Part shown: in pieces, positions 34,970 through 45,114 of the stretch | How positions within the stretch are numbered: position 1 is the stretch's first letter | How the letters are laid out: each line of letters opens with the position of its first letter | Source of the DNA: an uncultured Bacteroidota bacterium | GTDB lineage: Bacteria; Bacteroidota; Bacteroidia; Chitinophagales; Chitinophagaceae | Assembly: GCA_903927185.1 (NCBI GenBank) | Contig: CAIYLW010000101.1 | Location: forward strand, 1-62,837 | Length of the DNA: 62,837 bases | Direction: 5' to 3' | The notes under the pieces: generated by a model | The model's input: only the letters and a program-made list of their open reading frames with translations | Databases searched by the model: none | What the model was told of the DNA's origin: nothing | Translations under genes and position numbers: made by a program

Positions 34970-37900
34970 ATGAAAATATCAATCATTTTTTTATTCCTTT
35001 TTCTATTTAGCGCAACGTCTGTTTTTAGTCAACAGATTATCCTTTCAACTTCTTCATCGAAAGGATGTGGTTCAGAAAGATTTACTGAAATTTTACGTAA
35101 GGATTCTGTTTTTGCTAAACTGGAGCAAATGCAAAACTTACAATTAAAACAAAAAGTACAAGCAAGGCAAAATAAACTGATTCAAAAAAATGTAACCTCT
35201 GTAAATGATAGCAAACTCATCCTACTCAATACACCTCCTCCTGCACCTCTGATCGATATCACAATCCCCATAGTATTCCATATTGTAAATGATAACCCTG
35301 ATGCAATTACTGATCAAATGATCTATGATGCACTTGTTCAATTAAACGACGCCTATGCTCATAGAAACATATATGCTTCAGACCCAACGGGAGTTGATAC
35401 GCATATACAATTTTGTATGGCAAAGAAAAATCCGACAGGTGGAAAAACAAATGGGATTGACAGAATTAAATCGTACTACCAAAATATTGATGTTGATTTA
35501 GAAGCAGGGCAATTATCAAAACTATCTGACTGGGATCCATCAAAATATGCAAATGTGTGGCTCGTTAATAGCATACAGGGCGAAATCGCACCCTCTACAT
35601 TTACTTGCGGAACCTGGACTCGCACTGGCTATGGTGGCTATGCATCAGCAGGTGTTGGAGCTGTTGTATCCTCATTATCCGCTCCATTAGTTGCTCACGA
35701 ACTTGGTCATTATTTATCCTTGCTGCATACTTTCACTGGTATGAATTGTTTGAATAACGATTGTACTACTGATGGAGATCAGGTTTGTGATACGCCGCCA
35801 GACAGAACAAATAAGGGTGCAAGTTGTGCTTCACCAGAAAATTCATGTAGTACTGATACATTATCAGGACCATTCAAAGTTGATGTACCTGATAACGTTA
35901 CTAATTTTATGGATTATGGTAATTGTCCAAGTATGTTTACTCTAGGCCAAGCGCAGCGAATGCAAGACTTTATAACCATCTTTTCTGGAGGCAGCCTATT
36001 AACAAGTGATCGTTGTTCAGAACCATGTGCAGACAATATACAAGCTAGTTTTAATTGGAATACTAATCCCTATCCGATCATCGGAACAAGTGTAGATTTC
36101 ACAAATACTTCAACAGGTTCTTCAGATTATGAATGGTATTTAAACGGGGTTCTTCAAACCAATACTACCAATTTTCAACAATCCTTTCCCAGTGCAACTA
36201 CCTATACAGTTAAATTGCTTGCTTACAATGCAACCAGATCTTGTTATGCATCTTATACAGGAAATGTGATTGTAAATTGTGGAGTTGATGCTAGATTTTC
36301 TCCCAATAAAAGAATTGTGGCCTCTTCTAATAATATCTATCAAGACACTGTAACTTTTGTAAATACCTCCTATAATGCAGATACTTATCAATGGTATATG
36401 AGTGATAACAAGGGATTGAATTTTGCAAAAGTTTCCACTGATAAGGATTTTTTAAATTCATTCGCTACTTTCGGCAATTTTAAAATTTATTTGGTTGCTT
36501 CAAAAGGAGCATGTGTTAGCACTTCTAATATTTACTCGCTTCAGGTGAATGATCCCCGACAAGATGCAGGTGTTACTATTTGGGCTGTTAACTGTTACAA
36601 AAACGATAGTATCAAGGTAAGTTTTACAGTGCACAATTGGGGATATGACACTATTCCGAAAGGAACCACAGTAAGATTTCATGATCAAATTCCTTACAAT
36701 AAGCTCATGCCTACATTAAAAAATACATTTTACACCCCCAATGATATTTTAGGCCAATGCGATCAAGGTTATACAACCATAATTGCAACTAGCAGTCCAA
36801 CATTAGATAGTATTTCTGCGTTTGTGAATGAAGACAACCCAATTGTTGAAACAAATAATTTTAATAATGAATCTGATTATAGGAATTTTCGATTGAAATA
36901 TAAGGTATCTCCATCCACTGATACTACGGTATACATTAACGATTTGATTAACTTAAAAATAAGCGCTAAAGGTGAGCCCATTAAAAGTATTCAGTGGCTC
37001 ACAAATGGATCTTTTAGCTGTTTTGATTGCCTGAATCCTTCATTTACTATTACAGACACCACAAATATAAAAAGTCTTGTAAAAACAAAATATGATTGCT
37101 TTGATTCAACTTTTACCCGCATCAATATTTTTCCAATTGATATCAGTATCATAAATAATAGAATCGACTGTTTTAAAAATGATAGTGTTCTTATCACATC
37201 AACCATTTGTTTGGGCAACCATTACACAGCTTTTAAAAAGCCAATAGAAATTAAATATTATGATGCTTTAGATACCCTGGCCTTAAGCACTCATATGATT
37301 GCTACTTATCTATTACCTACCTCCACTACTTTTACAAACTCATGTACCACAATTGAGCAAGCCATCATAAAACCAACTACCTCATTTGTAAGTTACAGTA
37401 TCAATAGTGATCAGAATGAATTTGAACAAGTTTTGAATAATAATCAAACAAGTACAAGTTATACTCCTTTTAATATCAGCTCTAATATTCAAACTATTGA
37501 ATTGTATAGAAGGGAAGTAAAACAAATTCAAGTGGATCATCAAGGCGATAGTATCACTTATCTAAAATGGACTCCTAGTATTGGATTGAGTTGTGACTCC
37601 TGCTTAAATACATCTCTTAATATAAATTCAACTACTTCCTACAAGTTAATTGCATCCACAAAATACGACTGCAAAGATTCAGTAGGTATAAGTGTAAAAG
37701 TATATTTTCAGAACACGCTGGCATTGCCAAATGTTTTTACCCCAAATGGAGATGGATTAAATGATCACTTTTATGTTATTGCCGGCAAAGACGTTGACAA
37801 AGTAAAATCATTGATCATCTATAATAGGTGGGGAAGAAAAGTTTTTGAGAAGAGTAACATATTGGCCAATGATTATTATAATGGATGGGATGGAACTACG

Positions 37901-38005
37901 AATGGGAAAAACGCAGAAATGGGCACTTATGTGTATACTGTTATTTTAGATTTCAAAGATGGTTCGAGCAAAATATATAATGGTACTATTTCTTTAATTA
38001 GATAA
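34970..38005 (+). CDS. M43-type metalloprotease with type IX secretion (type B) C-terminal domain
   Basis: A 1011-residue cell-surface or secreted protein. The signal peptide ends SVFSQQ. The catalytic domain covers about residues 95-345, with zinc motif HELGHYLSLLH at 243-253 and a Met-turn NFMDYGNCPSM near 312, as in pappalysin-like M43 peptidases; several Cys pairs are present. PKD/CARDB-like modules follow (about 350-900). The end from about residue 917 (PNVFTPNGDGLNDHFYV ... YNRWGRKVFE ... YNGWDG ... GTYVYTVIL) is the gliding-motility-associated CHU_C domain, a type B sorting signal. A PorP/SprF gene follows after 2 bases, which fits a dedicated secretion pair. Confidence 0.93.
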   Translation: MKISIIFLFLFLFSATSVFSQQIILSTSSSKGCGSERFTEILRKDSVFAKLEQMQNLQLKQKVQARQNKLIQKNVTSVNDSKLILLNTPPPAPLIDITIPIVFHIVNDNPDAITDQMIYDALVQLNDAYAHRNIYASDPTGVDTHIQFCMAKKNPTGGKTNGIDRIKSYYQNIDVDLEAGQLSKLSDWDPSKYANVWLVNSIQGEIAPSTFTCGTWTRTGYGGYASAGVGAVVSSLSAPLVAHELGHYLSLLHTFTGMNCLNNDCTTDGDQVCDTPPDRTNKGASCASPENSCSTDTLSGPFKVDVPDNVTNFMDYGNCPSMFTLGQAQRMQDFITIFSGGSLLTSDRCSEPCADNIQASFNWNTNPYPIIGTSVDFTNTSTGSSDYEWYLNGVLQTNTTNFQQSFPSATTYTVKLLAYNATRSCYASYTGNVIVNCGVDARFSPNKRIVASSNNIYQDTVTFVNTSYNADTYQWYMSDNKGLNFAKVSTDKDFLNSFATFGNFKIYLVASKGACVSTSNIYSLQVNDPRQDAGVTIWAVNCYKNDSIKVSFTVHNWGYDTIPKGTTVRFHDQIPYNKLMPTLKNTFYTPNDILGQCDQGYTTIIATSSPTLDSISAFVNEDNPIVETNNFNNESDYRNFRLKYKVSPSTDTTVYINDLINLKISAKGEPIKSIQWLTNGSFSCFDCLNPSFTITDTTNIKSLVKTKYDCFDSTFTRINIFPIDISIINNRIDCFKNDSVLITSTICLGNHYTAFKKPIEIKYYDALDTLALSTHMIATYLLPTSTTFTNSCTTIEQAIIKPTTSFVSYSINSDQNEFEQVLNNNQTSTSYTPFNISSNIQTIELYRREVKQIQVDHQGDSITYLKWTPSIGLSCDSCLNTSLNINSTTSYKLIASTKYDCKDSVGISVKVYFQNTLALPNVFTPNGDGLNDHFYVIAGKDVDKVKSLIIYNRWGRKVFEKSNILANDYYNGWDGTTNGKNAEMGTYVYTVILDFKDGSSKIYNGTISLIR

Positions 38006-38007
38006 GA

Positions 38008-39015
38008 ATGAGCAAACACTTTTTAATTTTAATTTTCTCATTTACTTTATGCAAGCTTTGTTATTCTCAAGATCCACATTTTTCACAATTTTTCGCATCC
38101 CCATTAACCCTTAACCCTGCAAATACTGGAAATTTCGATGGCAATTATCGTGTAATTTCAAATTACCGAAATCAATGGCCCTCTTTTAATAACGCATATA
38201 AAACATACACACTTTCTTTTGACGAACCCATTCTTGAAAAAAAAATTCCCAGCTATGATCGAATGGGAATTGGTATTGTAGCCATGAGCGACCGTTCTGG
38301 AAATGGCTTATTAAGTGAAAACGATATTGCTTTTTCTATTGCTTATAAAAAAAGTTTAGATGATCAAGGCTTTAGTTCCATTAGTGCAGGCCTGCAAGCC
38401 AGTTATATCAATTATCGCTTTAATCCTAACTTAGCCTATTTCGAAGATCAATTAACAGCAGATGGTTTTACTATGCCTTCTGCAGAATTATTATTAAATA
38501 GAAATTTATCGAAATCTTTTGTAGACTTTCATGCAGGACTTATTTATTCATTATCTACTACAGAGTATAATCTATTTTATGTAGGCACTTCTTATTTTCA
38601 CACTTTTTCACCTGCCATGCAGTTTAATACCACACAAAATAATTTAAGCCCGAGATTTAATATTCATGGTGGTGGCTATCTTCCGTTGAGTTATCATGCT
38701 ACCATACATGGAAGTTTTCAATACCAACAAGAGCAAATTCAAAACGAAGTCCTTCTGGGAGCAGTTTATAGTTATTATATGCAACCAAACCCAAGTCAAT
38801 ATGTTGAATTATATATAGGTTCTTGGATAAGACTTGGTGATGCCATCATTCCTTATGTAGGTATAGATTATAATAGAATTATGTTAGGTGTATCTTATGA
38901 TATAAATATTACGCAAAAAACAGAAGCACAATATTTTAGAAGCGGTGAGATATCCTTAAGCTACAAGTTCAACAAATATGCAAATGGCAGATCTATAAAA
39001 TGTCCAATATATTAA
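38008..39015 (+). CDS. PorP/SprF-family type IX secretion membrane protein
   Basis: A 335-residue outer-membrane beta-barrel protein of the PorP/SprF family. Signal peptide to LCYSQ, then the family signature DPHFSQFFASPLTLNPANTG, NYRNQWPSF, and LGVSYDINI with an aromatic C-terminal region LSYKF. In Flavobacterium, SprF-like proteins are needed for secretion or attachment of type B cargo encoded next to them. Here the ATG begins 2 bases after the stop of the M43 protease gene, so the two are coupled. The stop overlaps by 4 bases the stop of the convergent DUF1501 gene. Confidence 0.93.
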   Translation: MSKHFLILIFSFTLCKLCYSQDPHFSQFFASPLTLNPANTGNFDGNYRVISNYRNQWPSFNNAYKTYTLSFDEPILEKKIPSYDRMGIGIVAMSDRSGNGLLSENDIAFSIAYKKSLDDQGFSSISAGLQASYINYRFNPNLAYFEDQLTADGFTMPSAELLLNRNLSKSFVDFHAGLIYSLSTTEYNLFYVGTSYFHTFSPAMQFNTTQNNLSPRFNIHGGGYLPLSYHATIHGSFQYQQEQIQNEVLLGAVYSYYMQPNPSQYVELYIGSWIRLGDAIIPYVGIDYNRIMLGVSYDINITQKTEAQYFRSGEISLSYKFNKYANGRSIKCPIY

Positions 39016-40592
39016 TTCACTTTAACCATCGTGTGCACTTGCTGTACAGTTAAGTTTTGAAAACGCACATAATAAACTCCTGCCACTAAATTTGCCGTTT
39101 CAAATGGAACTCTATAATTTCCGGCAACAGGATATTCAATATCAACTAATACTTTAATCACCCTTCCCAATGCATCCATAATTTGTACGAGTGTATGTCC
39201 TCCTGCTGTTGTAAATTGTACAGTAGTGCTAGTTGTAAATGGATTGGGATAATTAGAAACCAATAAACTTCCACTTTGATTAGGCGTAACAATTTTACAG
39301 GTTGCTGAATTTACAATAGGCAACAATTGAAAATTTTTCAAAAGCACTTGCTGCAAATCTGCCTCCTTTACACAAAGCCAATGCGTTAGCAGTGAAGCAT
39401 ACACACTCCTGAAATCATATTGAAATGGAACATTATCATTTACCGTAGCTGTAGTTGGTATATTAGGCGTATCCCCCAATACACCTGGTAATATATTATT
39501 CCCAAATAAAAACATTGGCGCCGCCGCTCCATGATCAGTGCCTCCACTTCCATTACTTTTGATACGCCTTCCAAATTCAGAAAATGTCATTCCAATAACC
39601 CTGTCTTCAACATTTAAAAACTTAAGATCATCCTGAAAAGCTTTTATCGCTTCACTAACACTCTTTAACAAATTGGCATGACTACCAATACTTGTATCTT
39701 TTGAATCAGCCTGATTATAATGCGTATCAAACCCACCATGAGTTACCATGTAGATGCGGGTCTTTAATCCGCCCTTAATGAGTCGTGCAACAATTTTCAA
39801 CTGATCGGCTAAATTATTAGCGGTTGGATAAGTTGATTGTTGCGTAACACTTGTAGCTGCAGCTTTAACAACAGTTGCATACTGCTGTGTTTGTTGCGAC
39901 ATACTTCTAAGAAAAGCTAATTCCTTTCCTGCATAGGTATTAGGCACAGGATCTTGCAATCCATTTAATAAATTATAAAAACTATTAGGATTCGTAATAC
40001 TCATGCCCATACTAACTGCAGGGCCTTGAAGTGATAACGATGTAACTGACCCTATTTGAATACTCAATGGATCCGTCATTGTACTATTCGGATATCCATT
40101 CGGAAAATTAGGATATTCGTAATTCAAATATCTTCCAGCCCACCCACTATCTAGTTGTTGATTACTATCTGAAGCTGTCATCCAAATATCGGTTGACCTA
40201 AAATGCGAAAAGCTGGGAGTTGGATATCCCACACTATTAATAATTTTAAGTTTCCCTTCATTGAATAAAGTTTGCATCCCTGTCATCACTGGATGCAACC
40301 CAACTTTTTGAGTGCCTGTTAATTCTAATACTTTTGATTGTTCAATTGCTATATTCTTTCTTGCATTTACATAATTTCCATAAAATTCTAATGGTATTAC
40401 AGTATTAACTCCATCGTTTCCACCTGTTAATTGTACCAATACCAATACATGATCAGTTTCAGTTGTAGGCATCAATAATGAAGCCAACAAGGGAGATGTA
40501 GAGCCAAATGCTTTGATCGACATGCCATTAACAATGGAAGGCAATAGCATGCCTGCAGGTACTGTGTTTTTTAAAAAATCTCTTCTCTTCAT
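39012..40592 (-). CDS. DUF1501 protein with Tat-like signal and type IX (type A) sorting domain
   Basis: A 526-residue protein of the DUF1501 (sulfatase-like fold) family. The N-terminus MKRRDFLKNTVPAGMLLPSI contains a twin-arginine motif. Family motifs include LVLVQLTGGNDGVNTVIPLE, LHPVMTGMQTLFNEGKLKII, HGGFDTHYNQ, FSEFGRRIKSNGSGGTDHGA and AAPMFLFG. The last roughly 80 residues (SNYPNPFTTSTTVQF, MDALGRVIKVLVD, LVAGVYYVRF) are a type A type IX sorting domain. It is downstream of the DUF1800 gene by 26 bases; the two families are regularly encoded as a pair. The function is unknown. Confidence 0.9.
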   Translation of the reverse strand: MKRRDFLKNTVPAGMLLPSIVNGMSIKAFGSTSPLLASLLMPTTETDHVLVLVQLTGGNDGVNTVIPLEFYGNYVNARKNIAIEQSKVLELTGTQKVGLHPVMTGMQTLFNEGKLKIINSVGYPTPSFSHFRSTDIWMTASDSNQQLDSGWAGRYLNYEYPNFPNGYPNSTMTDPLSIQIGSVTSLSLQGPAVSMGMSITNPNSFYNLLNGLQDPVPNTYAGKELAFLRSMSQQTQQYATVVKAAATSVTQQSTYPTANNLADQLKIVARLIKGGLKTRIYMVTHGGFDTHYNQADSKDTSIGSHANLLKSVSEAIKAFQDDLKFLNVEDRVIGMTFSEFGRRIKSNGSGGTDHGAAAPMFLFGNNILPGVLGDTPNIPTTATVNDNVPFQYDFRSVYASLLTHWLCVKEADLQQVLLKNFQLLPIVNSATCKIVTPNQSGSLLVSNYPNPFTTSTTVQFTTAGGHTLVQIMDALGRVIKVLVDIEYPVAGNYRVPFETANLVAGVYYVRFQNLTVQQVHTMVKVN

Positions 40593-40618
40593 GAAATTGA
40601 TTTCAACGGTGCTTGATA

Positions 40619-42247
40619 TTAGATTAATTGAAATTCAGAAAGATCCATACAATATTTTAAAAGGTCTCTCAACCTGTTTCTAACTAATGTAGTATTTGCG
40701 GTATTAGTAGGCTGACTCAAATAGGTATTCCAGATATCTGTCCAATATCCATCAGTTGTTTGTCCACCTAATAAAATGTCTTTCTTGATTTGAGCCTTAG
40801 AAGTATTGGTTATATCAATTCGATACAAATATTTCAAAACATCATTCAATAAAATATTCGGATCTCCCGGATTACTTAATGTTTGAGCAAATGCAATTCC
40901 ATCAACTACTATTTTTTTTCCATTAAAAGTGTAACCATTCGTACACAAATAATCTGTGAACTGCGCTCTTTTAGGATACGTATCACTGTTGATCCAAATT
41001 TCGTAAAATTGTGGAGTTTGATAATACGCTTTCCAACCACTTACATCAGGAGGATCACCAATATCCTGTTGCATATTAGCCACAGAATTTACTAAGAAAT
41101 TCCATAAACCATAGTTGCTAATAAAATCTGTATTGGGTTGAAATTGAATATTTAATTCCCTACACATACCCACAACAAGATCAACTGGACTTTTAATTTG
41201 TGCACCCATTATAGCAGGATCAAAAAAATGTTCACTACTTAACAAAGCAGATAATACTGGCTTTAATTCATAATTATTAGTTCTGAAAATAGTTGCTAAT
41301 GGGGTAATAATATTAGCTTCTATTGCTGCATCGATTTCGTAATACACAAACCAACGATAGATTCTTCTGCATATATATTTTGCCACTTCATTTGTTGCAA
41401 AAATCATATCCAACAAATCACTGATCTCTAAATCACCGGCGGTGGCACCAGCTCTTCCTGTAATCGCCGTGTTTTGATAAAAAGCAGAAAACTGTTTAGT
41501 GGTAGTGTCATGACGAGAAGCTGTAAAATAAGAGCTAAATTTGGCGCTATCGATTCGCCATCCCGTTAATACTTTTGCTGCCATTTTTACATCGGTCTCT
41601 GTGTATTGTGAGTCCGGCCCCTTTCCACAACAGAAAAGTTCCTGTAACTCTCTTCCATAATTTTCATCCGGTGCAGAAGCTGTATTTGCTTGTCCATTTA
41701 AAAACACCAACATACCAGGATCAAGTGTAATAGTCTTGGTTAAAGTCTTAAAATTTCCAATAGCATTTGCTCTTAATAGTGCGTGATGATTATACACATA
41801 ATTTCCATTTTCAATGGTATTGGTGGTTGTTGAAAAATGATTGTGTAAAAAAAGAGTCATCTTCTCTCTGATACTTCGATCTTGATTAACCATCAGACCC
41901 ATCCACCATTTTTTAAAAGCAACTCTTCTATAATATTGTACAGTACCATCTGAGTTCACATCATTCACCCAAGTATCTCCAAATGCAATAGCAGTGTCTG
42001 GTTGCGTAACCGTAGCGTCCAGCTTATAATCTTTAACAGGAGGAGCCGGCAATGGTGCAGCTGGATTTAATAGCTCATTTATCGTATCGGTAACTGTCTT
42101 TGTTTTGAAATAATCGACATCCTGCTTGGTTGCTCCAAACATGGTTCTTTTCAGCAAATGAATAATTTCATTTTCTGTCCACTGACCAGCATAGGGATTT
42201 AACCCACTAAAACTCTTTGTACTCAGGTTGGATCCTGTTGTTTCCAT
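40619..42247 (-). CDS. DUF1800 family protein
   Basis: A 542-residue protein of the DUF1800 family, usually encoded beside DUF1501. It begins TGSNLSTKSFSGLNPYAGQW and then ENEIIHLLKRTMFGATKQDV, the conserved N-terminal helix. Later it has REKMTLFLHNHFSTTTNTIE, NYGRELQELFCCGKG, VLTGWRIDSAKF and LLSSEHFFDPAIMGAQIKSP. No signal peptide is visible at this ATG, which is common in Bacteroidota members. The DUF1501 gene follows after 26 bases and its product probably acts with this one. The biochemical role is unknown. Confidence 0.9.
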   Translation of the reverse strand: METTGSNLSTKSFSGLNPYAGQWTENEIIHLLKRTMFGATKQDVDYFKTKTVTDTINELLNPAAPLPAPPVKDYKLDATVTQPDTAIAFGDTWVNDVNSDGTVQYYRRVAFKKWWMGLMVNQDRSIREKMTLFLHNHFSTTTNTIENGNYVYNHHALLRANAIGNFKTLTKTITLDPGMLVFLNGQANTASAPDENYGRELQELFCCGKGPDSQYTETDVKMAAKVLTGWRIDSAKFSSYFTASRHDTTTKQFSAFYQNTAITGRAGATAGDLEISDLLDMIFATNEVAKYICRRIYRWFVYYEIDAAIEANIITPLATIFRTNNYELKPVLSALLSSEHFFDPAIMGAQIKSPVDLVVGMCRELNIQFQPNTDFISNYGLWNFLVNSVANMQQDIGDPPDVSGWKAYYQTPQFYEIWINSDTYPKRAQFTDYLCTNGYTFNGKKIVVDGIAFAQTLSNPGDPNILLNDVLKYLYRIDITNTSKAQIKKDILLGGQTTDGYWTDIWNTYLSQPTNTANTTLVRNRLRDLLKYCMDLSEFQLI

Positions 42248-42410
42248 AGATTGATTTTAAAGTCTATTCACCTAGCTAAAATAATAGAGCCAAATAATCG
42301 GTATTTTGTTACTTATTTTAGAAAAAAAAGTTGGATACACATAAAGAAAACTACTGCAATTACAGTTTTGGACGGTCGGGGATAACAAAAGATTAATCTG
42401 AAAATAAAAA

Positions 42411-42439
42411 AATTCCGTCAATGTGAAATTGACGGAATT
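42411..42439 (-). terminator. rho-independent terminator of the citrate synthase gene
   Basis: AATTCCGTCAA (42411-42421) is perfectly complementary to TTGACGGAATT (42429-42439), with a 7-base loop. On the minus strand it is followed by a six-T run. It begins 31 bases after the gltA stop. Confidence 0.88.
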
Positions 42440-42469
42440 AATATTTCTCTATTATTTAACTAAAATAAA

Positions 42470-43792
42470 TTACTCCCAGATTTCTTCTTTCCCTTGTAAC
42501 CAAAGCTTTACAGCTTCGGTAGTTACCGATTTAGGGCGTTCTAGAGGCTGGCCTAGAGCTCTATCCCAGCAAAGACTTGCTAATACACCAAGTGCGCGGC
42601 TAACACCGAAAAGAACGGTATAAAACTCGTATTCTACTAAGCCATAATGAATCAATAATGCGCCACTATGAGCATCAACGTTGGGCCAAGGATTTTTAAT
42701 TTTAGCCAAAGACTGTAGTATCGGAGGAACAGTTTCGTAAATATTCCAAACCGTGTTCACTAATGGATCATCAGGCATATGTTTTTTCCCAAACAACATT
42801 TGTGCAGTAAAGCGAGGATCCGTTTTTCGAAGTACCGCATGACCATATCCTGGAACAACCTTGCCAGCAGATAATGTTTGCTGAACGTAGGTAGCAATTT
42901 GTTCTTTGGAAGGTTCTTTAGTTTGAAGAGCTTCTTGCATTTCATAAATCCACTTAATCACTTCCTGATTGGCTAAACCATGTAATGGACCTGCTAATCC
43001 ATTCATACCAGCCGCATAACTCAAATAAGGGTCGCTCAGAGCAGAGCCCACTAAATGGGTGGTATGTGCAGAAACATTTCCACCTTCGTGGTCTGCATGA
43101 ATGGTCATGTATAAACGCATTAATTCCTTAAAGCTCTCATCATTAAATCCCATCATGTGAGCTAAGTTTCCAGACCAATCCAATAAACCATTGGGTTGTA
43201 TATGTTCGTTGTTCTTATACTTTCTACGATAAATGTAAGCTGCTATCCTAGGTAAACGCGCTATTAAATCCATAGCATCATCGTACACATAGCTCCAATA
43301 ATCTTTCTTACTTAGTCCCTTTGCATATTCTTTAGCAAAATTACTTTCTGTTTGCAAAGCCATTATACCTGTAACAAACATGGTCATTGGGTGAGTACTC
43401 AAAGGCAATGCATCGATAGTAGCAAAAACATAATTAGGAACATGGCTTCTTCTTTGCCATAAACTGGTAATGTTCTCAGTATCTTCTTGATTAGGCAATT
43501 CACCAACAAGCATCAGATAAAAAAGACCTTCTGGCAAAGGCTCATCACCCTTGGGAGCTTTAGGGAGCTTTTCTTGTAATTCAGGAATAGTATATCCTCT
43601 AAATCGAATTCCTTCTTCAGAGTCTAATAAACTTGTTTCTGTTACTAATCCTGTAATTCCACGCATACCTTGATATGCCTGGGCAAGGGTAACTTCCCCA
43701 ATTTTGCGATTTCCATTTTCTTTCAACAATTCCTTAAGTTCCGCATTTGCAATTTCTGCCTTCAGCCTGAATCGCTCTTTGATGAATTCCAT
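42470..43792 (-). CDS. gltA: citrate synthase, eukaryotic (mitochondrial) type
   Basis: A 440-residue citrate synthase, which condenses oxaloacetate with acetyl-CoA in the TCA cycle. Catalytic residues are visible: His in IHADHEGGNVSAHTTHL, His in VVPGYGHAVLRKTDPR and Asp in NPWPNVDAHSG. The sequence from MGFNDESFKELMRLYMTIHA to RALGQPLERPKS resembles vertebrate mitochondrial citrate synthase much more than the hexameric E. coli GltA type; there is no NADH-binding N-terminal domain. It is monocistronic, ends in a strong terminator and begins at ATG 43792. The symbol is by function; no orthology to E. coli gltA is claimed. Confidence 0.93.
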   Translation of the reverse strand: MEFIKERFRLKAEIANAELKELLKENGNRKIGEVTLAQAYQGMRGITGLVTETSLLDSEEGIRFRGYTIPELQEKLPKAPKGDEPLPEGLFYLMLVGELPNQEDTENITSLWQRRSHVPNYVFATIDALPLSTHPMTMFVTGIMALQTESNFAKEYAKGLSKKDYWSYVYDDAMDLIARLPRIAAYIYRRKYKNNEHIQPNGLLDWSGNLAHMMGFNDESFKELMRLYMTIHADHEGGNVSAHTTHLVGSALSDPYLSYAAGMNGLAGPLHGLANQEVIKWIYEMQEALQTKEPSKEQIATYVQQTLSAGKVVPGYGHAVLRKTDPRFTAQMLFGKKHMPDDPLVNTVWNIYETVPPILQSLAKIKNPWPNVDAHSGALLIHYGLVEYEFYTVLFGVSRALGVLASLCWDRALGQPLERPKSVTTEAVKLWLQGKEEIWE

Positions 43793-43927
43793 GTAGACTA
43801 TCTTTTTTTAGACAAACATTATGCTTGTTTCTTAGTTGAAAATATGCCCAATTATTGGCCTTTAAAGGTAATACAAGTTGGAGTCTGCAACAAAAGATTT
43901 AAAGAGATACAAACTCTTTTTTAGCAA

Positions 43928-45016
43928 TTATTTGGGAGCTTTCTTATACAATACAACCATGACAACCAAAAATATCATATTTGGAATCCATGCAGCAATC
44001 ATAGGATGCAAATTACCCTTGGTAGAAAATATAGTAGAAAATTGATTAATCACTATAAATAAAGCAGCTATTACGAAGCCGACTGCCAAATGTACCCCAC
44101 TTCCCCCTCTCACCTTTTTACCGGCTACAACTGCACCTATCATCGTTAATAATAATACCGTAATACAGGTTGCGTCTCTTCGATACCTTTCAATTTTCAA
44201 TTCATTGATACCCTCCGACCCCCGCAATTCCTCCATTTTAATGAAATGATTTAATTCAGGTGTAGTTAATTTATCTTTTGTGTATTTATCTCGACTTAAA
44301 TCTCTTGGTTGGAAATTAAAATTTCGATGTTGATTGGTATCTTTAATTTGAACTTCTTTGATTCCATCAAATTTTCTGCTGATCACTTCCTGTAATTTCC
44401 ATTTTTGGGTAGTATCCCATATAATTTCATCGGCCCTCAGATTTTCAACAATAAGATGTCCTTTTACTTTATAAAGAAAAAAAGGACCCCCTCTTTTAGT
44501 TAATGTATCATAACCATAAATCCCGCAATAAGTAAAACTATCTATTCGTCTATAAATATTATTACTCCTCAAAAGAAGTGCATCATAAGAGGAATTACCG
44601 TCAATATATTTTGCTTCAAAATTGCCCCTAATCTGATTGGCTTTCGGTACAATATACTGATTAGAAATCCAAAGAAAGGAAGCCAAAAATATTCCACCAA
44701 TCCAATAAGGCCTTAACCATCTACTGTAACTAGTCCCACTTGCAAGTATGGCGATAATTTCGCTTTTGCCAGCCATTTTAGAGGTAAAAAATATTACAGC
44801 AATAAAAACAAAAAGTGGAAATAATAGTGATACAATATGCGGTATAAAACCATAATAATATTGCGTAATGATTTTTGTGAACCCCAATCTGGATTTCACA
44901 AAATCATCCGTTTTTTCACTCACATCCACTACTACTGCAATAACAGTAAATAAGAATATGGCAAAAAAGAAAGTGGCCAGAAATTTTTTAAGGATGTACC
45001 AGTCAATCTTTTTCAT
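43928..45016 (-). CDS. LptF/LptG-family lipopolysaccharide export permease
   Basis: A 362-residue inner-membrane permease of the YjgP/YjgQ family, which forms the LptB2FG pump that extracts lipopolysaccharide. Membrane segments lie at about residues 12-30 (FLATFFFAIFLFTVIAVV), 55-80 and 100-120, followed by a roughly 150-residue periplasmic beta domain and three C-terminal segments (CITVLLLTMIGAVVAGKKVR, VIAALFIVINQFS, MIFLVVMVVLYKKA). The helix 1 region VDVSEKTDDFVK is typical of Bacteroidota members. I cannot separate LptF from LptG. It lies after tgt, separated by a terminator and a 278-base gap. Confidence 0.92.
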   Translation of the reverse strand: MKKIDWYILKKFLATFFFAIFLFTVIAVVVDVSEKTDDFVKSRLGFTKIITQYYYGFIPHIVSLLFPLFVFIAVIFFTSKMAGKSEIIAILASGTSYSRWLRPYWIGGIFLASFLWISNQYIVPKANQIRGNFEAKYIDGNSSYDALLLRSNNIYRRIDSFTYCGIYGYDTLTKRGGPFFLYKVKGHLIVENLRADEIIWDTTQKWKLQEVISRKFDGIKEVQIKDTNQHRNFNFQPRDLSRDKYTKDKLTTPELNHFIKMEELRGSEGINELKIERYRRDATCITVLLLTMIGAVVAGKKVRGGSGVHLAVGFVIAALFIVINQFSTIFSTKGNLHPMIAAWIPNMIFLVVMVVLYKKAPK

Positions 45017-45114
45017 ACGCTATTCACAAAGATAAAGGCTCAGAAGCATGTGCACGCAAAAAGGATGTTAATTGAAGAAAACCTTTGTTTTAAGTGACCT
45101 ATGGGCCTTAAAAT

